From JAENVT01 sp031373785 (GTDB taxonomy: Bacteria; Actinomycetota; Acidimicrobiia; Acidimicrobiales; Ilumatobacteraceae), in assembly GCA_031373785.1 (NCBI GenBank), contig JANMNE010000268.1, positions 1 to 13,904 of the forward strand: 13,904 nucleotides of DNA. The letters run 5' to 3'. Below, in pieces: positions 6,625-13,904 of this stretch. Below the pieces are notes generated by a model, which did no database searches, was not told the DNA's origin, and was given only the letters and a program-made list of their open reading frames with translations. Numbering within the stretch: position 1 is the first letter of the stretch; the number at the start of each line of letters is the position of its first letter. A program made the position numbers and the translations under genes.

Positions 6625-7499
6625 CAGAGGTTCTCCAACGCGCCGGTACGCCGGATGCCGAGAATGTAGGCGACCATCACGATCACGGGCACCACTGCGA
6701 ATGCCGCCGCGAACGGCAGGTCGGCGGAGAAGTTGTCGTACACGACCGACCCGATCACCTGTGTCTTGCCGCCGACGAGGTCGACAGCGATGTAGTCGCC
6801 CAACGACAGCGAGAACGTGAACACCGAACCGGCCACGATCGACGGGAACAACAGAGGAAGTACCACCTTGCGAAACGTGAACCCGAAGTGTGCACCAAGA
6901 TCGCTCGACGCATCGAGCAGCGAATCAGGCAACCGTTCGAGGCCCGAGTAGATCGGCACGATCATGTACGGCAGCCACAGGTAGGCGAGCACGATGATCA
7001 ACCCGACCTCGCCGTAGTTGGGGCTGAAGCCGAAGGTCTTGTCGAGGACGCCGCCCGGTGATCCGATGATCGCTCGCCACGAGAACGCCTTGACGAGGTA
7101 CGAAGCCCACAGTGGTACCAGCACGGCGGCGACGAGCAACCGACGCCAGCGGGCTTTGACGACCTTGGCGATGAAGAACGCGATCGGGAGCGCCAAGACG
7201 ATGTCGAGCAACGTCACCAACACGGCGATCTTGATGGTGCGGGCGGCAATGTCGAGATACACCGACTTGTCGATGAGCGTGCGGTAGTTCTGGACGCCGA
7301 TCACCTGGTCGATGCCACTGCCATCCTCGTTGAGCCGGTACAGCGAGGTGAGGAACAGCGATGCCAGCGACCCGACGTACAGCACCAGCATCCATGCTGC
7401 GGGCGCGCCGATCAGCGAGACCAGCCGGGCGCGCGGATGACGATGCAACCAGCGCGATGCCGATCGGCCGGGGCTCGATGGGAGTGTGGTAGCGGTCAT
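6624..7499 (-). CDS. potB: ABC transporter permease, PotB type (polyamine family)
   Basis: First of the two permease subunits, 291 residues from ATG 7499. A basic cytoplasmic N-terminus of about 28 residues precedes the first membrane segment (APAAWMLVLYVGSLASLFL), with further hydrophobic helices to the C-terminus. The EAA loop is DASSDLGAHFGFTFRKVVLPLL (about 206-227), and the periplasmic stretch ASYLVKAFSWRAIIG is characteristic of PotB/PotH. An in-frame GTG at 7532 would add 11 residues and would start in the loop of a strong hairpin; ATG 7499 lies just downstream of that hairpin and is preferred, although neither start has a recognisable ribosome binding site. It follows potD by 61 bp and runs into potC by a one-base overlap. 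Confidence 0.92.
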   Translation of the reverse strand: MTATTLPSSPGRSASRWLHRHPRARLVSLIGAPAAWMLVLYVGSLASLFLTSLYRLNEDGSGIDQVIGVQNYRTLIDKSVYLDIAARTIKIAVLVTLLDIVLALPIAFFIAKVVKARWRRLLVAAVLVPLWASYLVKAFSWRAIIGSPGGVLDKTFGFSPNYGEVGLIIVLAYLWLPYMIVPIYSGLERLPDSLLDASSDLGAHFGFTFRKVVLPLLFPSIVAGSVFTFSLSLGDYIAVDLVGGKTQVIGSVVYDNFSADLPFAAAFAVVPVIVMVAYILGIRRTGALENL

Positions 7500-7513
7500 C
7501 GGTCGATGAATCG

Positions 7514-7552
7514 GGCCGGCTGGGAGCGACACGTCGTCGCGTCCAGCCGGCC
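7514..7552 (-). promoter_or_regulatory. Strong hairpin between potD and potB
   Basis: GGCCGGCTGG (7514-7523) is a perfect match to the reverse complement of CCAGCCGGCC (7543-7552). After a two-base internal mismatch the stem continues with five more pairs (7526-7530 with 7536-7540) around a five-base loop. The whole 39-nt structure sits 8 bp after the potD stop (7561) and ends 14 bases before the potB ATG. There is no U-tract, so I read it as an mRNA-stabilising or partly attenuating element that could give more binding protein than permease, a known arrangement in ABC importer operons. No second copy is seen in the window. Confidence 0.65.
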
Positions 7553-7560
7553 GATCACGA

Positions 7561-8730
7561 TCAGCCCTTGATCTCGGTCCAGGCCTTGATCCAGTCGACG
7601 AACGGCACGCAGTCGCTGCCCTTGCCGTTCAGGCACTCCTTGCGGGGTGTCGCCCAGAACGAGATCGACTTGGCGAACGCCTCGTCGGTTGCCTTGAAGA
7701 CGTCACAGTGTGTGGCGTCTGCGTACAGCGTGTTGATCTCGGCGCAGGCCTTCGGGTTGGCCGGTGCCTCGCCGAAGTAATACGCGACCTGAGCCTGCAC
7801 CCCCGGGCTGGTGATGTAATCCATCCACATGTACATGCAGTTCGGGTGCGCGGCCTTCGACGAGACCATCCAGGTGTCGCTCCATCCCGTCGAGCCCTCC
7901 TTGGGGATCACCGTCTGCAGCTTGTCGGTGTTCGAGGCCAGGTTCTTGATGACCTGCCACGTGGTGCCGATCACGGTCGACCCCTGCTCGAACGCGCCCA
8001 TCGTCTTGGTGTAGTCGTTCCAATACTCACCAATGACCTTGTGCTGCTCCTTCAAGAGTGCGACCGACGCGTCGAACTGCTTCTGGTTCAGCGAGTACGG
8101 GTCGTCGATGCCGAGATCGGGCTGAGCGGTCTTCAGGTACAACGCGGCGTCGGCGATGTAGATCGGCGCGTCGTAGGCGGTGACCTTGCCGGAATACGGC
8201 GACGCCGGATCGAACACGGCGTTCCACGAGTCGGGAGGCGTCGTCACCTCATCGGTGTTCCACATCAAGTAGTTGGCACCCCAACCGTGCGGGATCCCGT
8301 AGTTCTTGCCACCGCTGGAGTTGTACTTCGTGTCCTTGAGGAACGACGAGAGGTCGGCGTAGTTCTTGATCAGCGAGGTGTTGACCGGCGACACCAGACC
8401 GGCGTCGATCAGGCGAACGCTGCTGTCGCCCGAGGCCGACACGCCGTCGTACTGCCCCGTGCTCATCAACTGGAACATCTCGTCGGAGGTCGCTGCGATC
8501 TTCGACTTGACCACACATCCGGATTGGTCCTGGAACGGCTTGACCCAGTTGTACGCTGGGTCGGTCGTGCCGTCCTCCGCGTAGCCGGCCCAGACGATCA
8601 AGTTGAGGGCCTTCTCGCCGGTGCCGATCGATGTCAACGCGTCACCTCCCGACGACTTGCTGTCGCTACCGCAAGCCGATGCCAGCAGAGTTATGGCCGT
8701 CAGCGCACCGAAGTACCGTGCTGATTTCAT
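7561..8730 (-). CDS. potD: Polyamine-type ABC transporter substrate-binding lipoprotein
   Basis: Extracytoplasmic receptor of the importer. The 389-residue protein starts with a lipoprotein signal peptide (MKSARYFGALTAITLLASAC, Cys20 lipidated; -3 is Ala rather than the commoner Leu), then a short Ser/Gly-rich tether. The mature part resembles PotD/PotF-type periplasmic-binding-fold proteins: LNLIVWAGYAEDG after the tether, YDGVSASGDSSVRLIDAGL (94-112), YGIPHGWGANYLMWNTDEV (144-162) and PKEGSTGWSDTWMVS (276-290). Six more cysteines (72, 298, 329, 342, 366, 374) suggest disulfides. Start: ATG 8730 has a strong AGGGGGAG upstream and overlaps the potA stop as ATGA; frame upstream of it is potA in another frame. 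Ligand identity cannot be read from the sequence. Confidence 0.92.
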   Translation of the reverse strand: MKSARYFGALTAITLLASACGSDSKSSGGDALTSIGTGEKALNLIVWAGYAEDGTTDPAYNWVKPFQDQSGCVVKSKIAATSDEMFQLMSTGQYDGVSASGDSSVRLIDAGLVSPVNTSLIKNYADLSSFLKDTKYNSSGGKNYGIPHGWGANYLMWNTDEVTTPPDSWNAVFDPASPYSGKVTAYDAPIYIADAALYLKTAQPDLGIDDPYSLNQKQFDASVALLKEQHKVIGEYWNDYTKTMGAFEQGSTVIGTTWQVIKNLASNTDKLQTVIPKEGSTGWSDTWMVSSKAAHPNCMYMWMDYITSPGVQAQVAYYFGEAPANPKACAEINTLYADATHCDVFKATDEAFAKSISFWATPRKECLNGKGSDCVPFVDWIKAWTEIKG

Positions 8731-9809
8731 GAGTCTCCCCCTTTGGAGATTTCTGTATTGGCGACGGGAAAGGCCGCATAGCGCGACCATGCCAGGCGGA
8801 CACTGCCGCCAATGGCAACACCAGCAAGCCCATCGCTTGGCACGCTGGCGATCAGGTGCGTGCCGTCGTCGAGTTGCACTCGAACTCGACAATCGGCACC
8901 GAGATATTGGATGTCACTGACGACACCGGGAACGGAGATCTCCGTGTCGCCCGTTTCGTGTTGCACGATGCGCAGCCGTTCGGGTCGTATCGAGTGCGGC
9001 TCGGCAACACCGAGCAACTGCTGCGAGCGTTCAGCGCTCAACATGTTCGATGTGCCGACGAAACCGGCGACGAACGCCGTGGCCGGATGGTCATAGATGT
9101 CGCGCGGAGTGCCGACCTGCTCGACTCGGCCGTTGTTGAACACCGCGACGCGGTTGCTCATCGACAGCGCCTCGCCCTGGTCGTGCGTGACGAAGACGAA
9201 CGTGATGCCGACATCACGCTGGATCGACTTCAACTCGACCTGCATCTCTTCGCGTAGTTTCAGATCGAGAGCGCCGAGCGGCTCGTCGAGCAACAACACC
9301 TTCGGGTGGTTCACCAACGCCCTGGCGAGCGCAATGCGCTGGCGTTGACCACCACTCAGCTGGTTCGGGCGGCGCCCGCCATAGTCGGCCAGACGGACCG
9401 CCTCGAGCATCTCCAACGCCCGCTGGCGCCGGTCGGTCTTGCCGATCCGCTTGACCTTGAGGCCGTATTCGATGTTCTCCAGCACACTCATGTGTGGGAA
9501 CAGGGCGTAGTCCTGGAACACCGTGTTGACATCGCGGTCGTACGGCGCCAGCAGGCTGACGTCGTTGCCCTGCAGCAACACGGCGCCACCGGTCGGCAGT
9601 TCGAAACCGGCGATCATCCGCAGCACCGTGGTCTTGCCGCTGCCCGACGGCCCGAGGAGCGAGAAGAACTCGCCCTCGTAGATCTCCAGGTCGATGTCGT
9701 CGACGGCGACGACATCGCCGAAGCTCTTGCGGAGCCTGACCAGTTGGATGGCGGGCGTCGCACGACGCTTTTCGTCGTCCCTGGCGCCGATTGCCACGGC
9801 TTCACTCAC
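8727..9809 (-). CDS. potA: ABC transporter ATP-binding protein, PotA type
   Basis: Cytoplasmic ATPase that drives the importer. Its 360 residues show the full nucleotide-binding domain: Walker A GPSGSGKTT (53-61), Q-loop glutamine 99 in FQDYALFPHMSV, signature LSGGQ (151-155), Walker B VLLLDEP (171-177), D-loop GALD and switch histidine 209 (VTHDQGEALSMS). A C-terminal TOBE-like regulatory domain follows (about 275-345), with SIRPERLRI at its start; this layout is that of the PotA/MalK/FbpC class. The start is GTG at 9809 with GGGGGAGAAG 10-19 bases upstream; a second in-frame GTG four codons later is a weaker candidate. It is the first gene of the set, 77 bp after smc, and its stop overlaps the potD start. 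Confidence 0.95.
   Translation of the reverse strand: MSEAVAIGARDDEKRRATPAIQLVRLRKSFGDVVAVDDIDLEIYEGEFFSLLGPSGSGKTTVLRMIAGFELPTGGAVLLQGNDVSLLAPYDRDVNTVFQDYALFPHMSVLENIEYGLKVKRIGKTDRRQRALEMLEAVRLADYGGRRPNQLSGGQRQRIALARALVNHPKVLLLDEPLGALDLKLREEMQVELKSIQRDVGITFVFVTHDQGEALSMSNRVAVFNNGRVEQVGTPRDIYDHPATAFVAGFVGTSNMLSAERSQQLLGVAEPHSIRPERLRIVQHETGDTEISVPGVVSDIQYLGADCRVRVQLDDGTHLIASVPSDGLAGVAIGGSVRLAWSRYAAFPVANTEISKGGDS
8735..8742 (-). promoter_or_regulatory. Ribosome binding site of potD
   Basis: The minus strand reads AGGGGGAG, ending four bases before the ATG at 8730 and located inside the end of potA. It fixes the potD start and indicates strong initiation in addition to coupling through the ATGA overlap. 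Confidence 0.6.
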
Positions 9810-9838
9810 GATGCGCTGCTTCTCCCCCGGTTTTCGTC

Positions 9839-9869
9839 GCGACCAACCCGGACGACGTTAGTCGGTCGC
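9839..9869 (-). repeat. Hairpin-forming repeat between smc and potA
   Basis: In the minus-strand transcript, GCGACCGACU (9869-9860) can pair with GGUUGGUCGC (9848-9839) over ten positions, two of them G-U, around an 11-base loop. It lies between the smc stop (9887) and the potA ribosome binding site. GACGAAAACC follows with no U-tract. It may be a weak terminator, separating smc from the importer set, or a 5' leader structure of potA. Confidence 0.4.
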
Positions 9870-9886
9870 AGATTGGGCGCTGACCA

Positions 9887-12800
9887 TCAGGTGGCAGCGG
9901 TGACCCGTTCGGTGATCACCTTCGACGACCCGCCGGGCTCCATGGTGATGCCCAGCAAGCTGTCCCCGGCCTCCATCGTGCGCTTTTGGTGGCTGACGAC
10001 CAACAGCTGCGCTTCCTGGCGGAACTCGTGGATCAAGCCGAGGAACCGGTGCAAGTTGACGTCGTCGAGGGCGGCCTCGACCTCGTCCATGACGTAGAAG
10101 GGCGACGGGCGGCTGCGGAACACCGCAAACAGGTACGCCAGCGCGGTCAACGAACGCTCGCCACCCGAGAGCAGCGATAGCTTCTTCACGTTCTTGCCGC
10201 TCGGCTTGGCTTCGACCTCGATGCCGGTGTTCAACAGATCGTCTGGCGTGGTCAGGACCAGAGAGCCAACTCCGCCAGGGAACAGCATCGAGAACAGTTG
10301 GGTGAAATGCGTGCTGACGTCGGCAAACGCCGCCGCGAAGACGGTCTGGATCTCGAGGTCGACAGCCTTGATGACACGCATCAGGTCGCGGCGGGTGTTG
10401 CGCACGTCCTCCAGCTGCGTCTCGAGGAACTGGTGGCGGGTCTGCAACTCGTTGAACTCTTCCAGCGCCAGCGGGTTGATCGGGCCCATCAGGCGGAGCT
10501 CACGTTCCAGATCGCGGACGCGTGCAGCGGCCGAGACCCCTTCGGGGAGCGTCGGCAGCTCGGCTGCCTCGGCTGCGGTGGGTTCGAGGTCGTGGTCGTG
10601 GCGCAGCGCCTCGACAGCGCCTTCCAGGCGCATGCGGACCTCCGCTTCGTCGACCTCGACGCGCCGCGATCGCTCGCGGTTCTCGTCGAGCGCCTTCTCC
10701 GCCACGCCGCGCCGGCGACGGGCGTCGTCGAGGCGTTGGGCAATACGGCGGACCTCATCGCTCTGCTTGCGACGGATCTCCATCAACTCGTTGTGTCTGG
10801 TCTCGATCATGTGCCGGTGACGGTCGACCAGCGCTGCCAGGTTCTGGACGGCACCGAGGGCCTGCTCGACCTCGAGGCGGCGTTGCCCGGCTTGCGCCCG
10901 AGCGACAACGTCGACCTCCAGCCGCCGCTCCGTCTCTTCCAGCCGCCGTTGGAGGAACTGTTCGCGCTCATGAAGGCCGGCGTTGCGGACTTCGAGATCC
11001 TGACGGCGATTGGCCAGAAGTGCCGCCCTCGAGTCGAGGCGCGCCCGAGTTTCTCCACGTGCCTTCGCCGCCTCGGCTTCTGCCGCCTCGTCGGCATCGA
11101 GTGCCGGCACGAGCGCATCGAGCTCTGCGATCCGGCTGCGCTCGCGGTCGAGGCGCTCGCCGGCCTCGCCCGCGGTGTGCTCGACCGTCTCGAGTTCGGA
11201 CTGCGTGTCGCGGCGTTCGCTCTGCGCACGGGCCAGTGCGGTCGACGTTGCCGAGAACCCAGCGTCGTGGGAGTCGAGCTCGCGGCTGAGCTGAGCTTCG
11301 CGCGCCCGGGCAGCGTCCAACTCGGTGCGGGCGGCCTGTTCGGCTCGCACCCGGCCCTCGAGCTCAGCGGTGGCGATGCCGAGCCGCTCCTGCGCTTCCT
11401 CCAACGCCGAAGCGGTGGCTCCACCACTGGCGACGCCAACGCGCCACCCCGTCGGTCCGAAGCGGTCGCCCTCATCGGTGACGATGACTGCGGAGGGGTG
11501 AGCGATCGCCACATCGATCGCGTCCGCCCAGGTCGTCACGCGCACGGCCGACCCGACGATGGCGTCGAGCAACTCGGAGACACCGGCCTGCTGGCTGCGA
11601 ACGTGCGGGCGCACCGGCACGCCTTTGTCCAGCGGCGCCGAAGGCATGCCATGCGCAGCGCCGAGCGCGATCACCGCGCCGTTCACGTTCGACGCCCGCA
11701 GCGAGTCGAGGGCGCGTCGACCGGCGTGCGTGGAGGCGACGACAACGGCCTCCAACGCCTCACCCAGCGCTGCCTCGACGGCTGCTTCCCACCCAGCATC
11801 AATGTCGATGAGGTCGAGCAGAGTGCCAAGGACATCGTCGACGCCTGCAAGGTGTTCCGCGCCGGCACGAGCTCGGGCGCTCTCCAGAGCAAGGTGCAGC
11901 GCCTCGGCGCGTGCTCCCCACCGCGACACATCGTCGGTGGCGATCTGCCGTGCGTCCACAGCCGACTCATGGACGCCCTCGGCCGTCACCCGACGAGCTT
12001 CGGCAACCTCCAGGTCGGCGACCAAACCAGCTTCGACGACCTGGGCGTGCTCGCACTCCAGTCGCAGCCGCTCGGCATCGGCGTCGAGACGCATGACGCG
12101 CTCGCGCAACACGTCGAGCCGAGTGCGCAGTCGCTGCAGCTCACTGTCGGCACGGTCGGCGCTGCCGCGCAGCGAGCGCAGCTCACCACGGACTTCTGCC
12201 GCCGCGCTGGCGGCGGAACTGCTGGCCACGACGTTGTCGATGGTCGACATGGCCTGCTCGCGCTCGGAGCCGAACTCTTCCTCTTCGATCGCCAGGTGCT
12301 CCGCCTCGGGACCAAGCTGCTGGAGATCATCGGCGACGCGCTCCAGCTCGCCGCGAAGATTGCTGGCGTCGGCCTCGAGACTGGCGAACACACCAGAGTC
12401 CATCAGCTGTCCGCGATCGCGCTCCATCGACCGTCGCCGCTCGACGAGCACGGCGGCGATGCCGCGGGCCCGCTCACGAAGCTGCTCGACACGAACCATC
12501 TCATCGGACAGGTCGAGGTCGCCGCGGGCCGTCAGCTCGGCCTCGGCCGCCATCACGCTGGTGTCCAGGGCGGCGAGCTCGGCTCGCAGCTCCTGCTCGG
12601 TGGTCTGCAGGGTGATCTTCTCGCCGGCGAGTGCGGCGAGCCGGGTGCGCTGCGTGGCGATCTCGCGCCCGCGCTGATAGATCTGCAGCGCGCTCAACTC
12701 GGCGACGAGATCGCCATGCCGACGCGCTGCCTCGGCCTGGCGTTCGAGCGGGCGCAGTTGTCGGCGTACCTCGCGCAGCAGGTCCTGCACCCGCAACAAG

Positions 12801-13375
12801 CTGGCCTCGGTGGCATCGAGGCGGCGCTCGGCGCGCTCCTTGCGACGGCGGAACTTCAGCACACCGGCTGCTTCCTCGATGATCGATCGCCGTTCTTCGG
12901 GCCGCGCGTTCAGCACTGCGTCGATCTGACCCTGACTGACGATCACGTGCTGTTGGCGACCCACGCCCGCATCGCTCAGCAGTTCCTGCACGTCGAGCAG
13001 ACGACACGTGACCCCGTTGATCGAGTACTCGCTCTCGCCCGTGCGGAACAGGATGCGCGACACCGTGACCTCAGTGAACTCGATCGGCAGGAGTCCGGCG
13101 GAGTTGTCGATCGTCAGGCTCACTTCGGCGCGACCGAGGGCCGGACGCTTCGCCGTGCCGGCGAAGATCACGTCATCCATCTTCTGGCTGCGCACCGCGC
13201 TGGGGGCCTGAGCGCCGAGGACCCAGGCAATGGCGTCGACCACATTCGACTTGCCCGACCCGTTGGGCCCGACGACCACGGTGACCCCCGGCTCCAGCTG
13301 GAGGGTGGTGGCGTCGGCGAACGACTTGAATCCTTTGAGGGTCAGCGACTTCAGGAACACGGCGCTCGCGACCAT
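9887..13375 (-). CDS. smc: Chromosome segregation protein SMC
   Basis: Large ATPase that, with ScpA and ScpB, loads on DNA and compacts and segregates the chromosome. It has 1162 residues, normal for the family. The N-terminal head has FLKSLTLKGFKSFAD and Walker A GPNGSGKSN (36-44), then the Q-loop region QQHVIVSQGQID (about 141-152) and ARPEERRSIIEEAAG. Two long Glu/Arg/Ala/Leu-rich coiled coils flank a hinge at about 510-655 (VVVASTHAGRRALDSLR, then VASGGATAS). The C-terminal head has signature LLSGGERSLTALA (about 1065) and Walker B FYVMDEVEAALDD. Start: ATG 13375 with GGGGTGGG upstream; GTG 13360 gives MFLKSLTLKGFKSFA, which matches the usual family start even better. Upstream in-frame codons to 13477 look non-coding. 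It follows fpg. Confidence 0.97.
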   Translation of the reverse strand: MVASAVFLKSLTLKGFKSFADATTLQLEPGVTVVVGPNGSGKSNVVDAIAWVLGAQAPSAVRSQKMDDVIFAGTAKRPALGRAEVSLTIDNSAGLLPIEFTEVTVSRILFRTGESEYSINGVTCRLLDVQELLSDAGVGRQQHVIVSQGQIDAVLNARPEERRSIIEEAAGVLKFRRRKERAERRLDATEASLLRVQDLLREVRRQLRPLERQAEAARRHGDLVAELSALQIYQRGREIATQRTRLAALAGEKITLQTTEQELRAELAALDTSVMAAEAELTARGDLDLSDEMVRVEQLRERARGIAAVLVERRRSMERDRGQLMDSGVFASLEADASNLRGELERVADDLQQLGPEAEHLAIEEEEFGSEREQAMSTIDNVVASSSAASAAAEVRGELRSLRGSADRADSELQRLRTRLDVLRERVMRLDADAERLRLECEHAQVVEAGLVADLEVAEARRVTAEGVHESAVDARQIATDDVSRWGARAEALHLALESARARAGAEHLAGVDDVLGTLLDLIDIDAGWEAAVEAALGEALEAVVVASTHAGRRALDSLRASNVNGAVIALGAAHGMPSAPLDKGVPVRPHVRSQQAGVSELLDAIVGSAVRVTTWADAIDVAIAHPSAVIVTDEGDRFGPTGWRVGVASGGATASALEEAQERLGIATAELEGRVRAEQAARTELDAARAREAQLSRELDSHDAGFSATSTALARAQSERRDTQSELETVEHTAGEAGERLDRERSRIAELDALVPALDADEAAEAEAAKARGETRARLDSRAALLANRRQDLEVRNAGLHEREQFLQRRLEETERRLEVDVVARAQAGQRRLEVEQALGAVQNLAALVDRHRHMIETRHNELMEIRRKQSDEVRRIAQRLDDARRRRGVAEKALDENRERSRRVEVDEAEVRMRLEGAVEALRHDHDLEPTAAEAAELPTLPEGVSAAARVRDLERELRLMGPINPLALEEFNELQTRHQFLETQLEDVRNTRRDLMRVIKAVDLEIQTVFAAAFADVSTHFTQLFSMLFPGGVGSLVLTTPDDLLNTGIEVEAKPSGKNVKKLSLLSGGERSLTALAYLFAVFRSRPSPFYVMDEVEAALDDVNLHRFLGLIHEFRQEAQLLVVSHQKRTMEAGDSLLGITMEPGGSSKVITERVTAAT

Positions 13376-13529
13376 AGCCGCGCCCACCCCACGCCCCGAA
13401 GAACCCGCCCCCGCCGACTCGACGAGCCGCCTTCGGCCACTCCTCGTCTCGCCCCACCGATCTGGGCGCTCGCCCACTCGTGCTGGTCAGCGCCGAGACT
13501 GGCACCCAGATCGCCGCCGGGGAAGCGGG
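13376..13529. other. fpg-smc intergenic region
   Basis: 154 bp between the fpg stop and the chosen smc start. The smc frame stays open through part of it, but the translation (Gly/Arg/Ser-rich) shows no family similarity. It contains the long inverted repeat at 13458-13513 and a G-rich minus-strand stretch just before smc that includes the likely ribosome binding site. I see no convincing promoter. Confidence 0.5.
13458..13513 (-). repeat. Inverted repeat downstream of fpg
   Basis: CGATCTGGG (13458-13466) is perfectly mirrored by CCCAGATCG (13505-13513) with 38 bases between. A second pairing, GGCGCT (13465-13470) with AGCGCC (13489-13494), overlaps the first, so two alternative folds are possible. 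It begins about 16 bases past the fpg stop. It could end or stabilise the fpg transcript; no U-tract is present. Confidence 0.4.
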
Positions 13530-13904
13530 TCAGCGTTGGCAGCGGGGGCAGAAGCAGGTCGAACGGCCGCCGGAAACGATGCGCACGATCTCGGCACGTC
13601 CGCAGGTCAGGCAACGCTGGCCGGCCCGGTCGTAGACGCGATGATCGAGCTGGAAGCTGCCGCCGTCGCCCATCACGTCGACGTACTGGGTGTCGCTCAA
13701 GGTGCTGCCGCCGGCATCGATCGCGGTCTGCAGGATCGAGTGGATCGCGTCGTGCAGCCGTCGCACGTCAGCGGGTTTCAGCGTGTTGGCCAACCGGTCC
13801 GGCCGCAACTTGGCCCGGTGGAGGATCTCGTCGCAGTAGATGTTGCCGATGCCGGCGATCACGTGCTGGTCGAGCAGCAGCGGCTTCAGCTGGCGGGCAC
13901 GACC
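13530..13904 (-). CDS. fpg: Formamidopyrimidine-DNA glycosylase (Fpg/MutM), C-terminal part
   Basis: Base-excision repair enzyme that removes 8-oxoguanine and other oxidised purines and cuts the resulting abasic site. Only the last 124 codons are in the window; the catalytic N-terminal Pro-Glu lies beyond the right edge. The visible part has the helix-two-turn-helix region (LKPLLLDQHVIAGIGNIYCD, with ILHRAKLRP after it), the GSTLSD loop with YVDVMGDGGSF, and a C-terminal zinc finger: CLTC, then GGRST with the conserved DNA-contacting Arg, then CPRCQR at the end. The spacing between the two Cys pairs is 17 residues, one more than the usual 16, and an extra Cys lies inside it. AGIGNIYxDE favours Fpg over Nei. 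The frame is open to the window end, so the GTG at 13862 is not the start. fpg upstream of smc is a common actinobacterial arrangement. Confidence 0.95.
   Translation of the reverse strand, partial: GRARQLKPLLLDQHVIAGIGNIYCDEILHRAKLRPDRLANTLKPADVRRLHDAIHSILQTAIDAGGSTLSDTQYVDVMGDGGSFQLDHRVYDRAGQRCLTCGRAEIVRIVSGGRSTCFCPRCQR

Noticed and set aside
7708..8724. Plus-strand open frame of 338 codons opposite potD
   Set aside because: Antisense to a clear binding-protein gene; no domain, signal or ribosome binding site.
8731..8892. Extension of potD to 8892
   Set aside because: It overlaps the end of potA out of frame, lacks a signal peptide at its start, and ATG 8730 has a strong ribosome binding site followed by a proper lipoprotein signal.
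13376..13477. N-terminal extension of smc to a start at 13477
   Set aside because: The added residues are Gly/Arg/Ser-rich without similarity, and SMC proteins begin directly at the FLKSLTLKGFKSF motif.

Overview
The window reads as a stretch of high-GC actinobacterial chromosome. Gene content and order (fpg, smc, ftsY, ffh, rpsP, a KH-domain gene, rimM) fit an Acidimicrobiia/Ilumatobacter-like genome; that placement is inferred from recalled gene order and codon style, not from a database search. All 13 genes I can support lie on the minus strand, so transcription runs from position 13904 towards 1. Coding density is very high, and the longest stretch without a gene is 223 bp (143-365).

In transcription order: (1) the 3' part of fpg, a DNA-repair glycosylase, 13904-13530; (2) smc, chromosome condensation and segregation, 13375-9887; (3) a complete polyamine-type ABC importer, potA-potD-potB-potC (ATPase, lipoprotein binding protein, two permeases), 9809-5815; (4) ftsY, the SRP receptor, 5787-4666; (5) an unrecognised lipoprotein of 534 residues, 4622-3018; (6) ffh, the SRP GTPase, 2916-1537; (7) rpsP-khpA-rimM (ribosomal protein bS16, a KH RNA-binding protein, a 16S maturation factor), 1493-366; (8) after a gap with hairpin-forming sequence, the first 47 codons of an exported protein, 142-1.

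The theme is housekeeping: chromosome segregation, co-translational protein targeting (FtsY and Ffh are the two partner GTPases) and small-subunit ribosome assembly. Many junctions are tight: GTGA overlap for rpsP/khpA, ATGA for potA/potD, TGATG for potB/potC, and short gaps elsewhere. Long polycistronic transcripts are therefore likely, probably modulated by hairpins in the gaps: a strong 39-nt dyad between potD and potB, and weaker ones before potA, before ffh, after fpg and after rimM.

The parts that depart from routine are the importer sitting between smc and ftsY, the uncharacterised lipoprotein between ftsY and ffh, the absence of trmD and rplS directly after rimM, an acidic N-terminal extension on the KH protein, and the potD-potB hairpin. 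I found no CRISPR array, insertion sequence, tRNA, rRNA or phage gene, and nothing I can defend as a wholly new biological system.
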